Shown here in pieces: positions 25,811 through 34,838 of a stretch of DNA of 64,000 bases; within the stretch, counting starts at the first letter, position 1, and every line of letters begins with the position of its first letter. Below the pieces are notes generated by a model, which worked only from the letters and a program-made list of their open reading frames with translations, did no database searches and had not been told where the DNA came from. The translations under genes were made by a program, and so were the position numbers. The DNA lies in the NCBI RefSeq assembly GCF_943912385.1, contig NZ_CALTTY010000008.1, positions 1 to 64,000 on the forward strand, in the 5' to 3' direction. This stretch comes from an uncultured Anaerococcus sp. Lineage in GTDB: Bacteria > Bacillota > Clostridia > Tissierellales > Peptoniphilaceae.

Positions 25811-27536
25811 GACAATAAATGGACCAGTCGTCTATGCAAAAAATGCTAGAAGTCTTAAAATAAAAGAGATGGTCTCTGTTGGTAGGTTAAAGCTAATTGG
25901 CGAAGTTATTTCTATAGATGAAGATATAGCTACAATCCAAGTTTATGAGGACACTACAGGGCTTAAGGTTGGAGAAGATATAACCTCAAGCTCAATGCCC
26001 TTATCTGTAAGACTTGGACCAGGTCTTTTAGGTAACATGTTCGATGGTATTGAAAGACCTCTTAAGGATATAATGGACAAGCACGGGGCCTTCATCCCGT
26101 CAGGGATCGGTTTTGACAATTTAAATCTTGATAAAAAATGGGATGTAAAAATTAAATTTAAAAAAGGAGACTTAATTAGAAAATCAGATATCTATGCCAC
26201 TATCAAAGAAACTGAAGTAATCGACCATAGGCTCTTATCAACCGTTACCGGAAAGGTAACAAAAGCAGCCTCTGATGGTTTTTATAAGCTAGAGGATACA
26301 ATTCTTGAAGTAGAAAATGAAAATGGAATCCATGAGTTAAAACTCTACCAATACTGGCCAGTTAGAAATCCAAGGCCTGTTAAGAAAACCCTCGGATTAA
26401 AAAACCTTCTAGTAACAGGACAAAGAGTTCTTGATGTATTCTTCCCAATAGCAAAAGGGGGAACAGTTGCTATACCCGGTGGTTTTGGTACGGGAAAGAC
26501 TATGCTCCAACACCAGCTAGCTCAGTATTCTGATGTAGATATCATTGTATATATAGGTTGTGGTGAGAGGGGAAATGAAATGACCCAGGTTCTTGAAGAG
26601 TTTCCTAGTCTTTTTGATCCAAATACCGGCAAAGACCTTATGCAAAGGACAATCCTTATTGCAAATACCTCAAATATGCCAGTAGCGGCAAGGGAAGCTA
26701 GTATTTATACAGGAATCACTATAGCTGAATACTATAGGGATATGGGCTATGATGTGGCCCTTATGGCTGATTCGACTTCAAGATGGGCTGAAGCCCTCCG
26801 TGAAATATCGGCAAGACTTGAAGAAATCCCTGCTGAAGAAGGATATCCAGCCTACCTTGCATCTAGACTTTCTAAATTTTATGAAAGAGCAGGCTTTTTT
26901 GAAAATCTCAACGGGACTAAGGGCTCAGTTACCCTTATAGGAGCAGTTTCTCCTTCAGGAGGCGATTTTTCAGAACCAGTGACGGAGGCTACTAGACGTT
27001 CAGTAAATGTATTTTTAGGTTTAGATAAGAAACTTGCTTATTCAAGGCATTATCCAGCTATAAATTGGCTTTCATCTTATACTAACTACTTAGATAAAAT
27101 CAGAGATTTTTATAGGGAAAATTATAATATAGATGTAATAGAAATTAGAAATAGGTTAATGAATGTACTCATAGAAGAAGAAGAAGTTAAGTCAATTATG
27201 ATGCTTGTTGGTTCTGATGCCCTTTCTGATGAACAGAAAAATATTCTAGATGTATCAAGCCTTATCAGGAATGGATTTTTACAGCAAAATGCCTACAATG
27301 ATACTGACAAATATGTGCCAGTTAAAAAGCAAATAATGATGTTAGATATTATTGACAAGTATTATAAGCTAAGCAAAGATGCCTTGGCAGATAATATATC
27401 TTATAGTGATTTTTATGACTCAAGCCTCCTAAATGATATAAGCCAGATGAAATATAATATTGAAAATGACAGGCTTGAAAAATTAGATGACCTATCTACT
27501 AAAATAGAAAATCATTTTACAAGAGTAAGGAGGTAG
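25794..27536 (+). CDS. atpA: V-type ATPase catalytic subunit A
   Basis: The ATP-hydrolysing subunit, 580 residues. The beta-barrel start (INGPVVYAKN), the long non-homologous insert, the P-loop GGFGTGKT (about residue 230), the catalytic GCGERGNEM segment and ADSTSRWAEALRE are all intact. I choose ATG 25794 because the family N-terminus begins there; an in-frame ATG at 25752 lies within subunit E. It shows V/A-type rather than F-type features, mainly the insert. Confidence 0.96.
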   Translation: MKPIIKTINGPVVYAKNARSLKIKEMVSVGRLKLIGEVISIDEDIATIQVYEDTTGLKVGEDITSSSMPLSVRLGPGLLGNMFDGIERPLKDIMDKHGAFIPSGIGFDNLNLDKKWDVKIKFKKGDLIRKSDIYATIKETEVIDHRLLSTVTGKVTKAASDGFYKLEDTILEVENENGIHELKLYQYWPVRNPRPVKKTLGLKNLLVTGQRVLDVFFPIAKGGTVAIPGGFGTGKTMLQHQLAQYSDVDIIVYIGCGERGNEMTQVLEEFPSLFDPNTGKDLMQRTILIANTSNMPVAAREASIYTGITIAEYYRDMGYDVALMADSTSRWAEALREISARLEEIPAEEGYPAYLASRLSKFYERAGFFENLNGTKGSVTLIGAVSPSGGDFSEPVTEATRRSVNVFLGLDKKLAYSRHYPAINWLSSYTNYLDKIRDFYRENYNIDVIEIRNRLMNVLIEEEEVKSIMMLVGSDALSDEQKNILDVSSLIRNGFLQQNAYNDTDKYVPVKKQIMMLDIIDKYYKLSKDALADNISYSDFYDSSLLNDISQMKYNIENDRLEKLDDLSTKIENHFTRVRR

Positions 27537-27539
27537 CTA

Positions 27540-28913
27540 TTGAGAAAAGAATATACAAAGATTAAAAAAATTGAATCTTCCATGATAGAGGTGGAAAAAG
27601 TTTCAGATATAGCCTATAACTCTTTAGTATCTGTCCATGCTGAAGGTATGGACTTTGTAGGCTCTGTTGTTATGGTTGACGAAGACACTGTAACCATAGA
27701 AGTCTATGCAAATACAGATAACTTTTCTGTAGATGATATAGTAGTAAGTTTTTATGAAAAACCTCTGGAACTATCTCTCAATGAAAGAATTCTAGGTAGG
27801 ACCTTCAATGGTATAGGCGAAGCTATTGACAATGGTGGGGAAATTTATTCGGAGGATACTTATCCTGTTGAAGGAATGGCTTTAAATCCTGTGGCAAGAG
27901 AATATCCTAGAGACTTCATACAGACAGGGATATCTGCTATAGATACACTTACAACCCTTATACGTGGTCAAAAACTTCCTATTTTTTCAGGATCCGGTCT
28001 AACCCACAATGAAATAGCTGCTCAAATTATAAAACAGGCAAAATTAAAAACTGACGAAGACTTTGCCTTTGTTTTTGCAGCTATGGGTATTAAAAAAGAT
28101 GAGGCTATGTTTTTTGAAGATGCCTTTTCTAAAGCTGGAGTCAAGGATAAGCTTGTGATGTACCAAAACTTAGCTGATTCACCAATTATGGAAAGACTCC
28201 TTGCACCAAAGTGTGCTCTTACAGCAGCCGAATATCTTGCTTATAAACAAGGCTACCATGTTCTTGTTATAATTACAGATATGACTTCTTACTGTGAAGC
28301 CTTGAGGGAAGTTTCTTCAATCAGAGGTGAAATTCCATCAAGGAAGGGTTATCCTGGTTACTTATATTCAAACCTTGCAAGTCTATATGAGAGAGCAGGG
28401 ATGATAGATGGTGTAAAAGGGTCTGTCACCTTAATTCCGATTCTGACTATGCCAAATGATGATATAACTCATCCGGTACCTGATCTTACAGGCTATATAA
28501 CAGAGGGGCAAATTGTTATTGACAGAAATCTTGCTAGCAAGGGTGTCTATCCACCTATCAACGTCCTTCCTTCCTTATCAAGGCTAATGAAAGATGGTAT
28601 AGGAGAGGGTTACACCAGAGATGATCACGAAGATGTTATGAACCAACTTTATGAATCATATTCTAAAGTCATAGATGTTAGAAATATAGCCCAAATAGTC
28701 GGTGAAGATGACTTATCACCTATAGATAAAAAATACTTAGAATTTGGTAAGGTATTTGAAAGTAAATTCCTAGCTCAGGGAGAAAATGAAAATAGAGAGC
28801 TTGAAGAAAGTCTAGACCTTGCTTGGCATATATTAAAAATCCTACCAAGAAATGAACTACACAGGGTATCAGAAAAAAATCTAGATAAATATATAGGTAA
28901 GCTTGATGAATAA
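27540..28913 (+). CDS. atpB: V-type ATPase non-catalytic subunit B
   Basis: A 457-residue B subunit with the family features LGRTFNGIGEAIDNG, the degenerate P-loop FSGSGLTHNE that marks the non-catalytic subunit, and YERAGMIDGVKGSVTLIPILTMPNDDITHP divided around TMPNDD. The start is a TTG at 27540, supported by AAGGAGG at 27527-27533, seven bases upstream. The stop lies within the start region of subunit D. Confidence 0.95.
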   Translation: MRKEYTKIKKIESSMIEVEKVSDIAYNSLVSVHAEGMDFVGSVVMVDEDTVTIEVYANTDNFSVDDIVVSFYEKPLELSLNERILGRTFNGIGEAIDNGGEIYSEDTYPVEGMALNPVAREYPRDFIQTGISAIDTLTTLIRGQKLPIFSGSGLTHNEIAAQIIKQAKLKTDEDFAFVFAAMGIKKDEAMFFEDAFSKAGVKDKLVMYQNLADSPIMERLLAPKCALTAAEYLAYKQGYHVLVIITDMTSYCEALREVSSIRGEIPSRKGYPGYLYSNLASLYERAGMIDGVKGSVTLIPILTMPNDDITHPVPDLTGYITEGQIVIDRNLASKGVYPPINVLPSLSRLMKDGIGEGYTRDDHEDVMNQLYESYSKVIDVRNIAQIVGEDDLSPIDKKYLEFGKVFESKFLAQGENENRELEESLDLAWHILKILPRNELHRVSEKNLDKYIGKLDE

Positions 28914-29538
28914 TGAAGCTATAGCAAGCAAGGCAAATTTAATAAAAGCTAAAGACGAGCTTAAGCTTCTTGAAATTGGTCTTGATATTCTTGATAAAAA
29001 AAGAAAGGCATTAATGAATGCTTACGACAGTAAGATTAAAGACAGGGATGATTTAAATATCAAGGTTAATGAAACTATGGAGAAAGTCAGCCATAGTTTT
29101 AATAAGGCACTAGCAAGTATAGGGGAGAGAAAGCTTGAAAATTTATCTGGTCTTATCCCTATTGATAATTCTATAAGGCTAAGAAAAAATAAGTTTATGC
29201 AGACTGATATAGCAGAGATAGAATTTGAATCAAAAAAACTAGGCCTATCTTATTCTTTCTATCAAACTAACGCTCTTTTAGATAAGGCTTTGATAGATTT
29301 TAATAAACTTAGGTCTGATATTTTCAGACTAGCTGAATTAGATAGTGCCATAAATAATCTAGACATAGAGATAAGAAAAGCCAATAAAAAAGTAAATAGT
29401 TTAGAAAAAATTCAGATACCTAATAAAACCGAATTAATTAAAAATATTAGCCAAAGTCTTGAAGAAAAAGAAAGAGAAGAATTTTCTAAGACTAAGATAG
29501 TTAAAAGAAATAAAGAAAAAAGTCATCGTAATAAATAA
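28906..29538 (+). CDS. V-type ATPase subunit D (central stalk)
   Basis: Subunit D is the rotor axle. The 210-residue protein is two long helices, N-terminal (residues about 1-65, with ELKLLEIGLDILDKKRKAL) and C-terminal (about 125-190), around a small central domain, as expected for the family. ATG 28906 is preferred over TTG 28903, with AGGTAAG upstream. The last codons run into the operon terminator. Confidence 0.9.
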   Translation: MNNEAIASKANLIKAKDELKLLEIGLDILDKKRKALMNAYDSKIKDRDDLNIKVNETMEKVSHSFNKALASIGERKLENLSGLIPIDNSIRLRKNKFMQTDIAEIEFESKKLGLSYSFYQTNALLDKALIDFNKLRSDIFRLAELDSAINNLDIEIRKANKKVNSLEKIQIPNKTELIKNISQSLEEKEREEFSKTKIVKRNKEKSHRNK

Positions 29539-29556
29539 TACGATGGCTTTTCTTTT
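29521..29556. terminator. Terminator ending the V-ATPase operon, also usable by rodA
   Basis: AGTCATCGTA at 29521-29530 pairs with TACGATGGCT at 29539-29548 (10 bp, one wobble). T-rich tails lie on both sides, so it can end both the V-ATPase transcript and the convergent rodA transcript. The subunit D stop lies in the loop. Confidence 0.8.
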
Positions 29557-29568
29557 ACCTATATAGAA

Positions 29569-30735
29569 TTATTTTCTTTTCGATGGCCTTACCATTCTTA
29601 CCTCAAGGGGTGTTATAGTATCATAATCAACAATTCCTTCGTCATATTGGGTCTTTTGCATCGACGCAGAAAGAGCAAAACCTATACATACTAAAATCAA
29701 TAGCTGAAAGGTCCCACCATTTGAGAAAAATGGAAGGGGGATACCAGTAACAGGCATGATACCAATAGTCATTCCAACGTTTTCAAATACGTGGATAAAG
29801 ATAAGACCAGCTATTCCAGTTACTAAAAGACATATAAAGGTATTATTTGATGTCTTTGCTATAGATACTAACCTTAGGATTAAAATTGTAAATAAGATAA
29901 CCATGATTACAGCCCCGATAAAACCTAACTCCTCTGCAAGGACTGAAAATATAAAGTCTGTTTCTTTCTCCGGTATATAACCATATTGAGACTGGCTACC
30001 ATTAAGGTATCCTCTACCATTTACCATCCCAGATCCTATGGCTATTAAGCCTTGTTGTTGCTGCCAGTTAGAGCCTGAGGCATCCCTTGTGGGGTTTAAA
30101 AAGTTTTCAATCCTATCTGCTCTAAAGCCGCTTAAGTTTGTTAAGAGAAATAAGCCAAGACTAATACCAATAACAGCTAAAATACCTATCCACTTCCAAG
30201 AAATTCCAACAACAAATATCATGGCTGCGATAAAAAACACATAAACCATTGCAGTACCAAAGTCTGGCTGGAGAAGTGTAAGGCCAATAGGTAGGGCTAC
30301 GAAAATAATAGTAGCTAATAAAATCCATACATTATTTATAGAATATTTATACTTATCTAAAAAAGCAGCGAGGCAAAATATTAAAACGATTTTTGAAATC
30401 TCCGCTGGCTGAAAAGAAATAGATCCTATATAGACCCAGCTTTTTGCTCCCCACTCATCAAGTCCTCGACCTATAAATAGGGTAAGAATTAAAACTGCAA
30501 CCATTATTATATAGGCTACCCAGTAGGGCTTTTTGACTACATCTAAATCAAGTGTACATATAACCCCAATAAGTAGGAAACCTAAAATAGTAGCATAAAT
30601 CTGTGATTTGATTGCCGGTAAACTTCCCCCATAAGCAGAATATAGAACAACAAGCCCGTATATGGACAAGGCTAGGGTGGAAATAAAGAGAAGGATATCA
30701 AAATCCTTAAAATTTTTCTTTTTTAAATTAAACAT
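29569..30735 (-). CDS. rodA: SEDS family peptidoglycan polymerase RodA/FtsW
   Basis: An integral membrane glycosyltransferase that polymerises lipid II. The 388-residue protein has about ten membrane helices. The loops WQQQQGLIAIGSG, NGSQSQYGYIPEKETDFIFSV and GIMPVTGIPLPFFSNGG are SEDS hallmarks, the second matching RodA (PExxTDFIFSV) better than FtsW. GGAGTG before ATG 30735 supports that start over one 21 bases upstream. It is a lone reversed gene; its cognate PBP2 is not nearby. Confidence 0.88.
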   Translation of the reverse strand: MFNLKKKNFKDFDILLFISTLALSIYGLVVLYSAYGGSLPAIKSQIYATILGFLLIGVICTLDLDVVKKPYWVAYIIMVAVLILTLFIGRGLDEWGAKSWVYIGSISFQPAEISKIVLIFCLAAFLDKYKYSINNVWILLATIIFVALPIGLTLLQPDFGTAMVYVFFIAAMIFVVGISWKWIGILAVIGISLGLFLLTNLSGFRADRIENFLNPTRDASGSNWQQQQGLIAIGSGMVNGRGYLNGSQSQYGYIPEKETDFIFSVLAEELGFIGAVIMVILFTILILRLVSIAKTSNNTFICLLVTGIAGLIFIHVFENVGMTIGIMPVTGIPLPFFSNGGTFQLLILVCIGFALSASMQKTQYDEGIVDYDTITPLEVRMVRPSKRK

Positions 30736-30812
30736 TTTATCACTCCAATTCTCCATCCATTATATAACACAAAAGCATGAAATACAATTTTAGCAGGTGA
30801 AAATAAGACTAG

Positions 30813-30818
30813 TATAAT
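30813..30818 (+). promoter_or_regulatory. -10 element upstream of nth
   Basis: TATAAT at 30813-30818, with only a poor -35. The predicted transcript start (about 30825) leaves just enough leader for AAAAGG and a start at 30838-30841, favouring translation from upstream of the first ATG. Confidence 0.5.
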
Positions 30819-30837
30819 AATTTAAAAGGTTGGTGAT

Positions 30838-31482
30838 ATTATTTTAAATAAAAAACAAATAGGAATAGTCCTTGAAATATTAGATGAGATGTACCCTGAC
30901 GTGAATTACTCTATGCTTGATTTTACAACCCCCTTTGAGCTTTTAGTTGCTACAATCCTATCAGCTCAGGCAACTGATGTAAGCGTCAATAAGGTAACAA
31001 AAGAAATGTTTAAAATTGCAAATACTCCAGAAGATTTTGCAAACATGGATATAGAGGAACTTGAAAATCATATCAGAACTATTGGTATATATAGAAATAA
31101 GGCTAAAAATATAAAGGCAACAAGTAAAATTTTAATAGAAGACTATGATTCTGTTGTTCCAAAAGATAAAAAGGAACTCCAAAAACTACCTGGAGTCGGT
31201 AGGAAGACTGCCAATGTCGTTGTATCAAACGCATTTGGTATACCAGCTATAGCTGTTGACACTCACGTATTTAGGGTTGCTAATCGTATAGGTCTTGCCG
31301 AAGCTAAAAACGTAAATAAAACTGAAGACCAGCTTGAGAAAAATATCGATCAATCCAGGTGGACAAAGACCCACCACCAGATAATTACTCATGGTAGGGC
31401 CTTATGTAAGGCGAGAAATCCCATATGTGAAGAGTGTAAACTAAAAGACCTATGTCTTTATTACAGGAGTTACAATGATTAA
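30838..31482 (+). CDS. nth: Endonuclease III, probably starting at a non-standard codon
   Basis: A base-excision repair glycosylase/lyase for oxidised pyrimidines. The helix-hairpin-helix LPGVGRKTA with the catalytic lysine, AVDTHVFR with the catalytic aspartate, and the [4Fe-4S] cysteines (CKARNPICEECKLKDLC, spacing 6-2-5) are intact. The first ATG (30889) would remove the N-terminal helix. The frame stays open upstream to ATT codons at 30838 and 30841 placed after AAAAGG, giving 213-214 residues, the usual size. The true start codon needs experimental support. The end overlaps the HAD gene. Confidence 0.9.
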   Translation: MILNKKQIGIVLEILDEMYPDVNYSMLDFTTPFELLVATILSAQATDVSVNKVTKEMFKIANTPEDFANMDIEELENHIRTIGIYRNKAKNIKATSKILIEDYDSVVPKDKKELQKLPGVGRKTANVVVSNAFGIPAIAVDTHVFRVANRIGLAEAKNVNKTEDQLEKNIDQSRWTKTHHQIITHGRALCKARNPICEECKLKDLCLYYRSYND

Positions 31483-32317
31483 ACTATTTGCTTTTGATAT
31501 TGATGGAACTATCCTTGATAGTAAGTCGAGGCTAACTGAATCTAGTAAAATAGCCCTATCTAAACTTGATGATGCCGGAATTAAGGTCGTACTTGCAAGT
31601 GGTAGGGTTTTCTCTTCTGTAAGACATAATCAAAGTATTGCTGGTATAAGTGGCCCAATAGTTGCGACAAACGGCAGCGTGATAAGTTTAGACGGTGAAA
31701 ATATATATAAGACATATCCTCTAACAGAATCTAATCTTAGAGATTTATATAATTTCTCTGTAGAATATAAGCTAGATTTTCATTTTTATGATGAGAAAAA
31801 TTATTATACAAATAGGCTAAATCTAGATAAAATAAACCATTTGAAAATTAATAATGACTACGGGATGAATTACCAGGCAAATTTAATATACAGTAATGAT
31901 CCAGTAAATTATCTACTTGATCAAGGTAAAAAGGCCTTTAAATTTCAGATATCAGGTTTTGATAAAAAAGAATTTTCCAAGGAGGCTATGGTAGATATTC
32001 TAGAAAAAGAATTTGGAGAAAACTTATATATTACCTCATCAAGCCAATCACAAATTGAGATTGGTAATAGAAATGCAACAAAACGGTCATCAATAGAAGA
32101 GATTTGTAAAATGTTGGGTATATATAATAATGAAGTTGCAGCTATAGGAGATGCCTACAATGATATACCTATGGTTAGAGGGGCTGAAATAGGCTTTGCC
32201 ATGGGTAATGCTATAGATGACTTAAAGAAAGCTTCGGATAAGCTTGTAGCAGATAATGACTCCGGTGGCATCCTCGAAGCTGTAAACTATATCTTAGAGG
32301 CAAATAAAAATGTTTAA
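31475..32317 (+). CDS. Cof-type HAD family hydrolase
   Basis: A 280-residue HAD phosphatase of the Cof (IIB) class. Motif I is FDIDGTILDS at residues 6-15, motif II SGR at about 44, motif III lysine is in the region before AAIGDAYNDIPM, which is motif IV (about 228). A large alpha/beta cap separates motifs II and III. Typical substrates are sugar phosphates or flavin-type phosphates; specificity cannot be read here. It overlaps nth and trmL by 8 bases each. Confidence 0.88.
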   Translation: MIKLFAFDIDGTILDSKSRLTESSKIALSKLDDAGIKVVLASGRVFSSVRHNQSIAGISGPIVATNGSVISLDGENIYKTYPLTESNLRDLYNFSVEYKLDFHFYDEKNYYTNRLNLDKINHLKINNDYGMNYQANLIYSNDPVNYLLDQGKKAFKFQISGFDKKEFSKEAMVDILEKEFGENLYITSSSQSQIEIGNRNATKRSSIEEICKMLGIYNNEVAAIGDAYNDIPMVRGAEIGFAMGNAIDDLKKASDKLVADNDSGGILEAVNYILEANKNV

Positions 32318-32768
32318 TATAGTTTTACTAATGCCTGAGCACCCAGGTAATGTTGGAAATATCGCAAGGACATGTGTTTTAACGGAATCAAGACTACATC
32401 TAGTTAGGCCCTTTAAATTTAACCTATCTGATAAGTATTTGAAAAAAGCAGGTATAGATTATTGGGATAAAGTAGACTTAGTTATCCACGATAGCCTTGA
32501 TGAATTTTTAGACCACCTAGAAGGAAAAAATTTTTACCTAGTTGAAACACCTTCTGAAAAGAAATACACAGAAATTAGTTTTAAAAACGAAGATTATTTA
32601 ATCTTTGGAAGGGAAAAAGAAGGAATAGAGAAGAAACTTTTAGATGATTTTAAGGAAAAAGTTATAACAATTCCTATGACACCTAAGATAAATAGGTCTT
32701 TAAACCTTGCAAATTCAGTTTCCATAGTTTTATATGAAGCCTTAAGGCAAATTGATTTTAAATTTTAA
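32310..32768 (+). CDS. trmL: tRNA (cytidine(34)-2'-O)-methyltransferase TrmL
   Basis: A SPOUT-class methyltransferase acting on the wobble nucleotide of tRNA-Leu. The 152-residue minimal SPOUT protein has the trefoil-knot motifs: MPEHPGNVGNIARTC at the N-terminus, LIFGREKEGI in the middle and the C-terminal RSLNLANSVSIVLYEALRQ region with its asparagine. Length and motifs match TrmL (YibK) rather than larger SpoU enzymes. Confidence 0.92.
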   Translation: MFNIVLLMPEHPGNVGNIARTCVLTESRLHLVRPFKFNLSDKYLKKAGIDYWDKVDLVIHDSLDEFLDHLEGKNFYLVETPSEKKYTEISFKNEDYLIFGREKEGIEKKLLDDFKEKVITIPMTPKINRSLNLANSVSIVLYEALRQIDFKF

Positions 32769-32783
32769 TAAAAAAGGAGATAC

Positions 32784-33710
32784 ATGTACGACGTTATTAT
32801 TATAGGCGGGGGGCCAGCAGGCTTGGCCGCTGGTCTTTACGCTGGTAGAAGTAGGTTAAAAACACTAATAATTGAAAAAGAAGTATCAGGTGGGCAAATA
32901 TCTGGAACAGCCTATGTAGAAAATTACCCAGGATCTATTGAAGACCCTACAGGTATGGCCCTTTCAGAAAGAATGGAAGAACAGGCAAAAAAATATTGTG
33001 ATATAGTTTTTGAAACTGTAGAAGATGTAAATATTGAAGGCGAGGTAAAAACAGTAAGGACTGATTCAAATGAATATGAATCAAAAGTTGTTATTATCTC
33101 AACTGGTGCAAGCCCTAGGAAATTAGATGTACCTGGAGAAAAAGAATTTGCTAATAGGGGAGTATCCTATTGTGCAACATGTGATGGTCCATTCTATCAA
33201 GACCTTGATATTTATGTTGTAGGTGGAGGAGATAGTGCCCTAGAAGAAGCTAATTACCTTACCCGCTATGGAAAATCAGTTACCATCGTCCATAGAAGAG
33301 ATGAATTTAGAGCTAGTGGGGTAGTTGTAGAAAACGTAAAAAATAACCCGAAGATTAAGTTTGAATATGACAGTGTAGTAAAAGAAATAAGGGGTGATAA
33401 GGAGGTAGATGAACTTGTCCTTGTAAACGTTAAAACAAATGAGAAAAAAATTATAAAAAATGAGGATGGATCACCTATAGGAGTATTTATATTCATTGGA
33501 AATATTGCACAAACTGATATATTTAAAGACAAGTTAGAGATGGAAAATGGATATATATTAACTGATGAAGATATGAAGACAAGTATCGAAGGGGTATTTG
33601 CAGTAGGTGATACCAGAAAAAAATCTATCAGACAAGCCGTTACTGCAGCAAGCGATGGCTGTATAGCAGCTGTTATGGCAAACAGGTTTTTAGAAAGTAA
33701 AAGCTGGTAG
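32784..33710 (+). CDS. trxB: Thioredoxin-disulfide reductase
   Basis: TrxB reduces thioredoxin with NADPH. The FAD motif GGGPAGLAAGLYAGR is at residues 8-22, the redox-active CATC is C130 and C133, the NADPH motif is GGGDSALEEA, and the C-terminal GVFAVGDTR closes the FAD site. The 308-residue length is standard. AAAAAGGAG precedes the ATG. No thioredoxin gene adjoins it. Confidence 0.93.
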   Translation: MYDVIIIGGGPAGLAAGLYAGRSRLKTLIIEKEVSGGQISGTAYVENYPGSIEDPTGMALSERMEEQAKKYCDIVFETVEDVNIEGEVKTVRTDSNEYESKVVIISTGASPRKLDVPGEKEFANRGVSYCATCDGPFYQDLDIYVVGGGDSALEEANYLTRYGKSVTIVHRRDEFRASGVVVENVKNNPKIKFEYDSVVKEIRGDKEVDELVLVNVKTNEKKIIKNEDGSPIGVFIFIGNIAQTDIFKDKLEMENGYILTDEDMKTSIEGVFAVGDTRKKSIRQAVTAASDGCIAAVMANRFLESKSW

Positions 33711-33716
33711 ATCTAA

Positions 33717-33744
33717 TTGACAAAGTAATAACAAACAGTATATT
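33717..33744 (+). promoter_or_regulatory. Promoter of the gap-pgk-tpi-eno operon
   Basis: TTGACA at 33717-33722 and TATATT at 33739-33744 with 16-base spacing, directly after trxB. AGGAGG lies just before the gap ATG. No CggR-like regulator gene or obvious operator is visible. Confidence 0.75.
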
Positions 33745-33781
33745 AATCGATGTAGAAAGAATTTTTTAGGAGGCAATAATA

Positions 33782-34789
33782 ATGACAACAAGAGTAGCAA
33801 TTAATGGATTTGGTAGAATAGGACGTCTTACACTAAGAAGAATCGCTGAAGTAGATGATAATATTGAAGTAGTAGCTATAAATGACCTTATTGATAAAGA
33901 TGGTCTTTTATACGCTTTCAAATATGATACTGCTCAAGGAAGATTTAATGGTGATGCTGAATTAACAGATGAAGGATTTAAAATCAACGGTAAGGACATC
34001 AAGGTCTTTGCTGAAAAAAATCCAGAAGATCTTCCATGGAAAGATTTAGATGTAGACATCGTTCTAGAATGTACAGGATTCTTCACTGAAAAAGAAAAAG
34101 CTGAAGCTCATATAAAAGCAGGAGCTAAAAAAGTCCTTATTTCAGCACCAGGTAAGGGCGATATGAAAACTATAGTGTTTGGTGTTAACCATGATATCCT
34201 TGATGGTTCAGAAACAGTTGTTTCAGCAGCAAGCTGTACAACAAACTGCCTTGCACCAATGGTAAATGTATTATTAAAAGAATTTGGCTTTGTTTCAGGA
34301 CAAATGTCAACAATTCACGCATATACAGCAACTCAAGCTATCCAAGATACACCTGCAACAAAAAAAGACCTTAGAGGTGGAAGAGCAGCAGCTCAAAACA
34401 CCATTCCAGCATCAACAGGTGCAGCTAAGGCTGTAGGTAAGGTACTTCCAGAAGTTGATGGTATTCTTGATGGATCAGCTCTAAGAGTTCCAACAATCAC
34501 AGGCTCTGTTACAGAACTTTACTCAGTTCTTGAAAAGAAAGTAACTGTTGAAGAAGTTAACGCAGCCATGAAAAAATATTCAAACGATGCATTTGCATAC
34601 GAAACAGATGATATAGTATCAAGTGACATTATTGGTTACCCAGCAGGTTCAGTATTCGATTCACAACTAACTAAGATTGTAGAAAACGAAAACGGTACAC
34701 AACTAGTTAAAACTGTTGCTTGGTATGACAACGAAATGGGATACGTTTCTAACCTAGTTAGAACACTTGATTATCTAGCAAATCTTTAA
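33782..34789 (+). CDS. gap: Glyceraldehyde-3-phosphate dehydrogenase, type I
   Basis: Oxidises glyceraldehyde 3-phosphate to 1,3-bisphosphoglycerate. NAD motif INGFGRIGR is at the N-terminus with NDL at about 34-36, typical of NAD-preferring enzymes. The catalytic cysteine C152 lies in SCTTNC, with its histidine partner in the later RVPTITGS region. The 335-residue length is standard. It leads the glycolytic operon from a strong promoter, and its codon use looks like that of a highly expressed gene. Confidence 0.97.
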   Translation: MTTRVAINGFGRIGRLTLRRIAEVDDNIEVVAINDLIDKDGLLYAFKYDTAQGRFNGDAELTDEGFKINGKDIKVFAEKNPEDLPWKDLDVDIVLECTGFFTEKEKAEAHIKAGAKKVLISAPGKGDMKTIVFGVNHDILDGSETVVSAASCTTNCLAPMVNVLLKEFGFVSGQMSTIHAYTATQAIQDTPATKKDLRGGRAAAQNTIPASTGAAKAVGKVLPEVDGILDGSALRVPTITGSVTELYSVLEKKVTVEEVNAAMKKYSNDAFAYETDDIVSSDIIGYPAGSVFDSQLTKIVENENGTQLVKTVAWYDNEMGYVSNLVRTLDYLANL

Positions 34790-34803
34790 GAGTATATAAC
34801 AGT

Positions 34804-34826
34804 CGAGATAAATTCTCGCCTTTTTT
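34804..34826 (+). terminator. Terminator or attenuator hairpin between gap and pgk
   Basis: CGAGA (34804-34808) pairs with TCTCG (34814-34818), followed by CC and six T residues. The stem is short, so it probably acts partially. It abuts the pgk Shine-Dalgarno GAGGTG at 34829-34834. Confidence 0.6.
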
Positions 34827-34838
34827 ACGAGGTGAATG

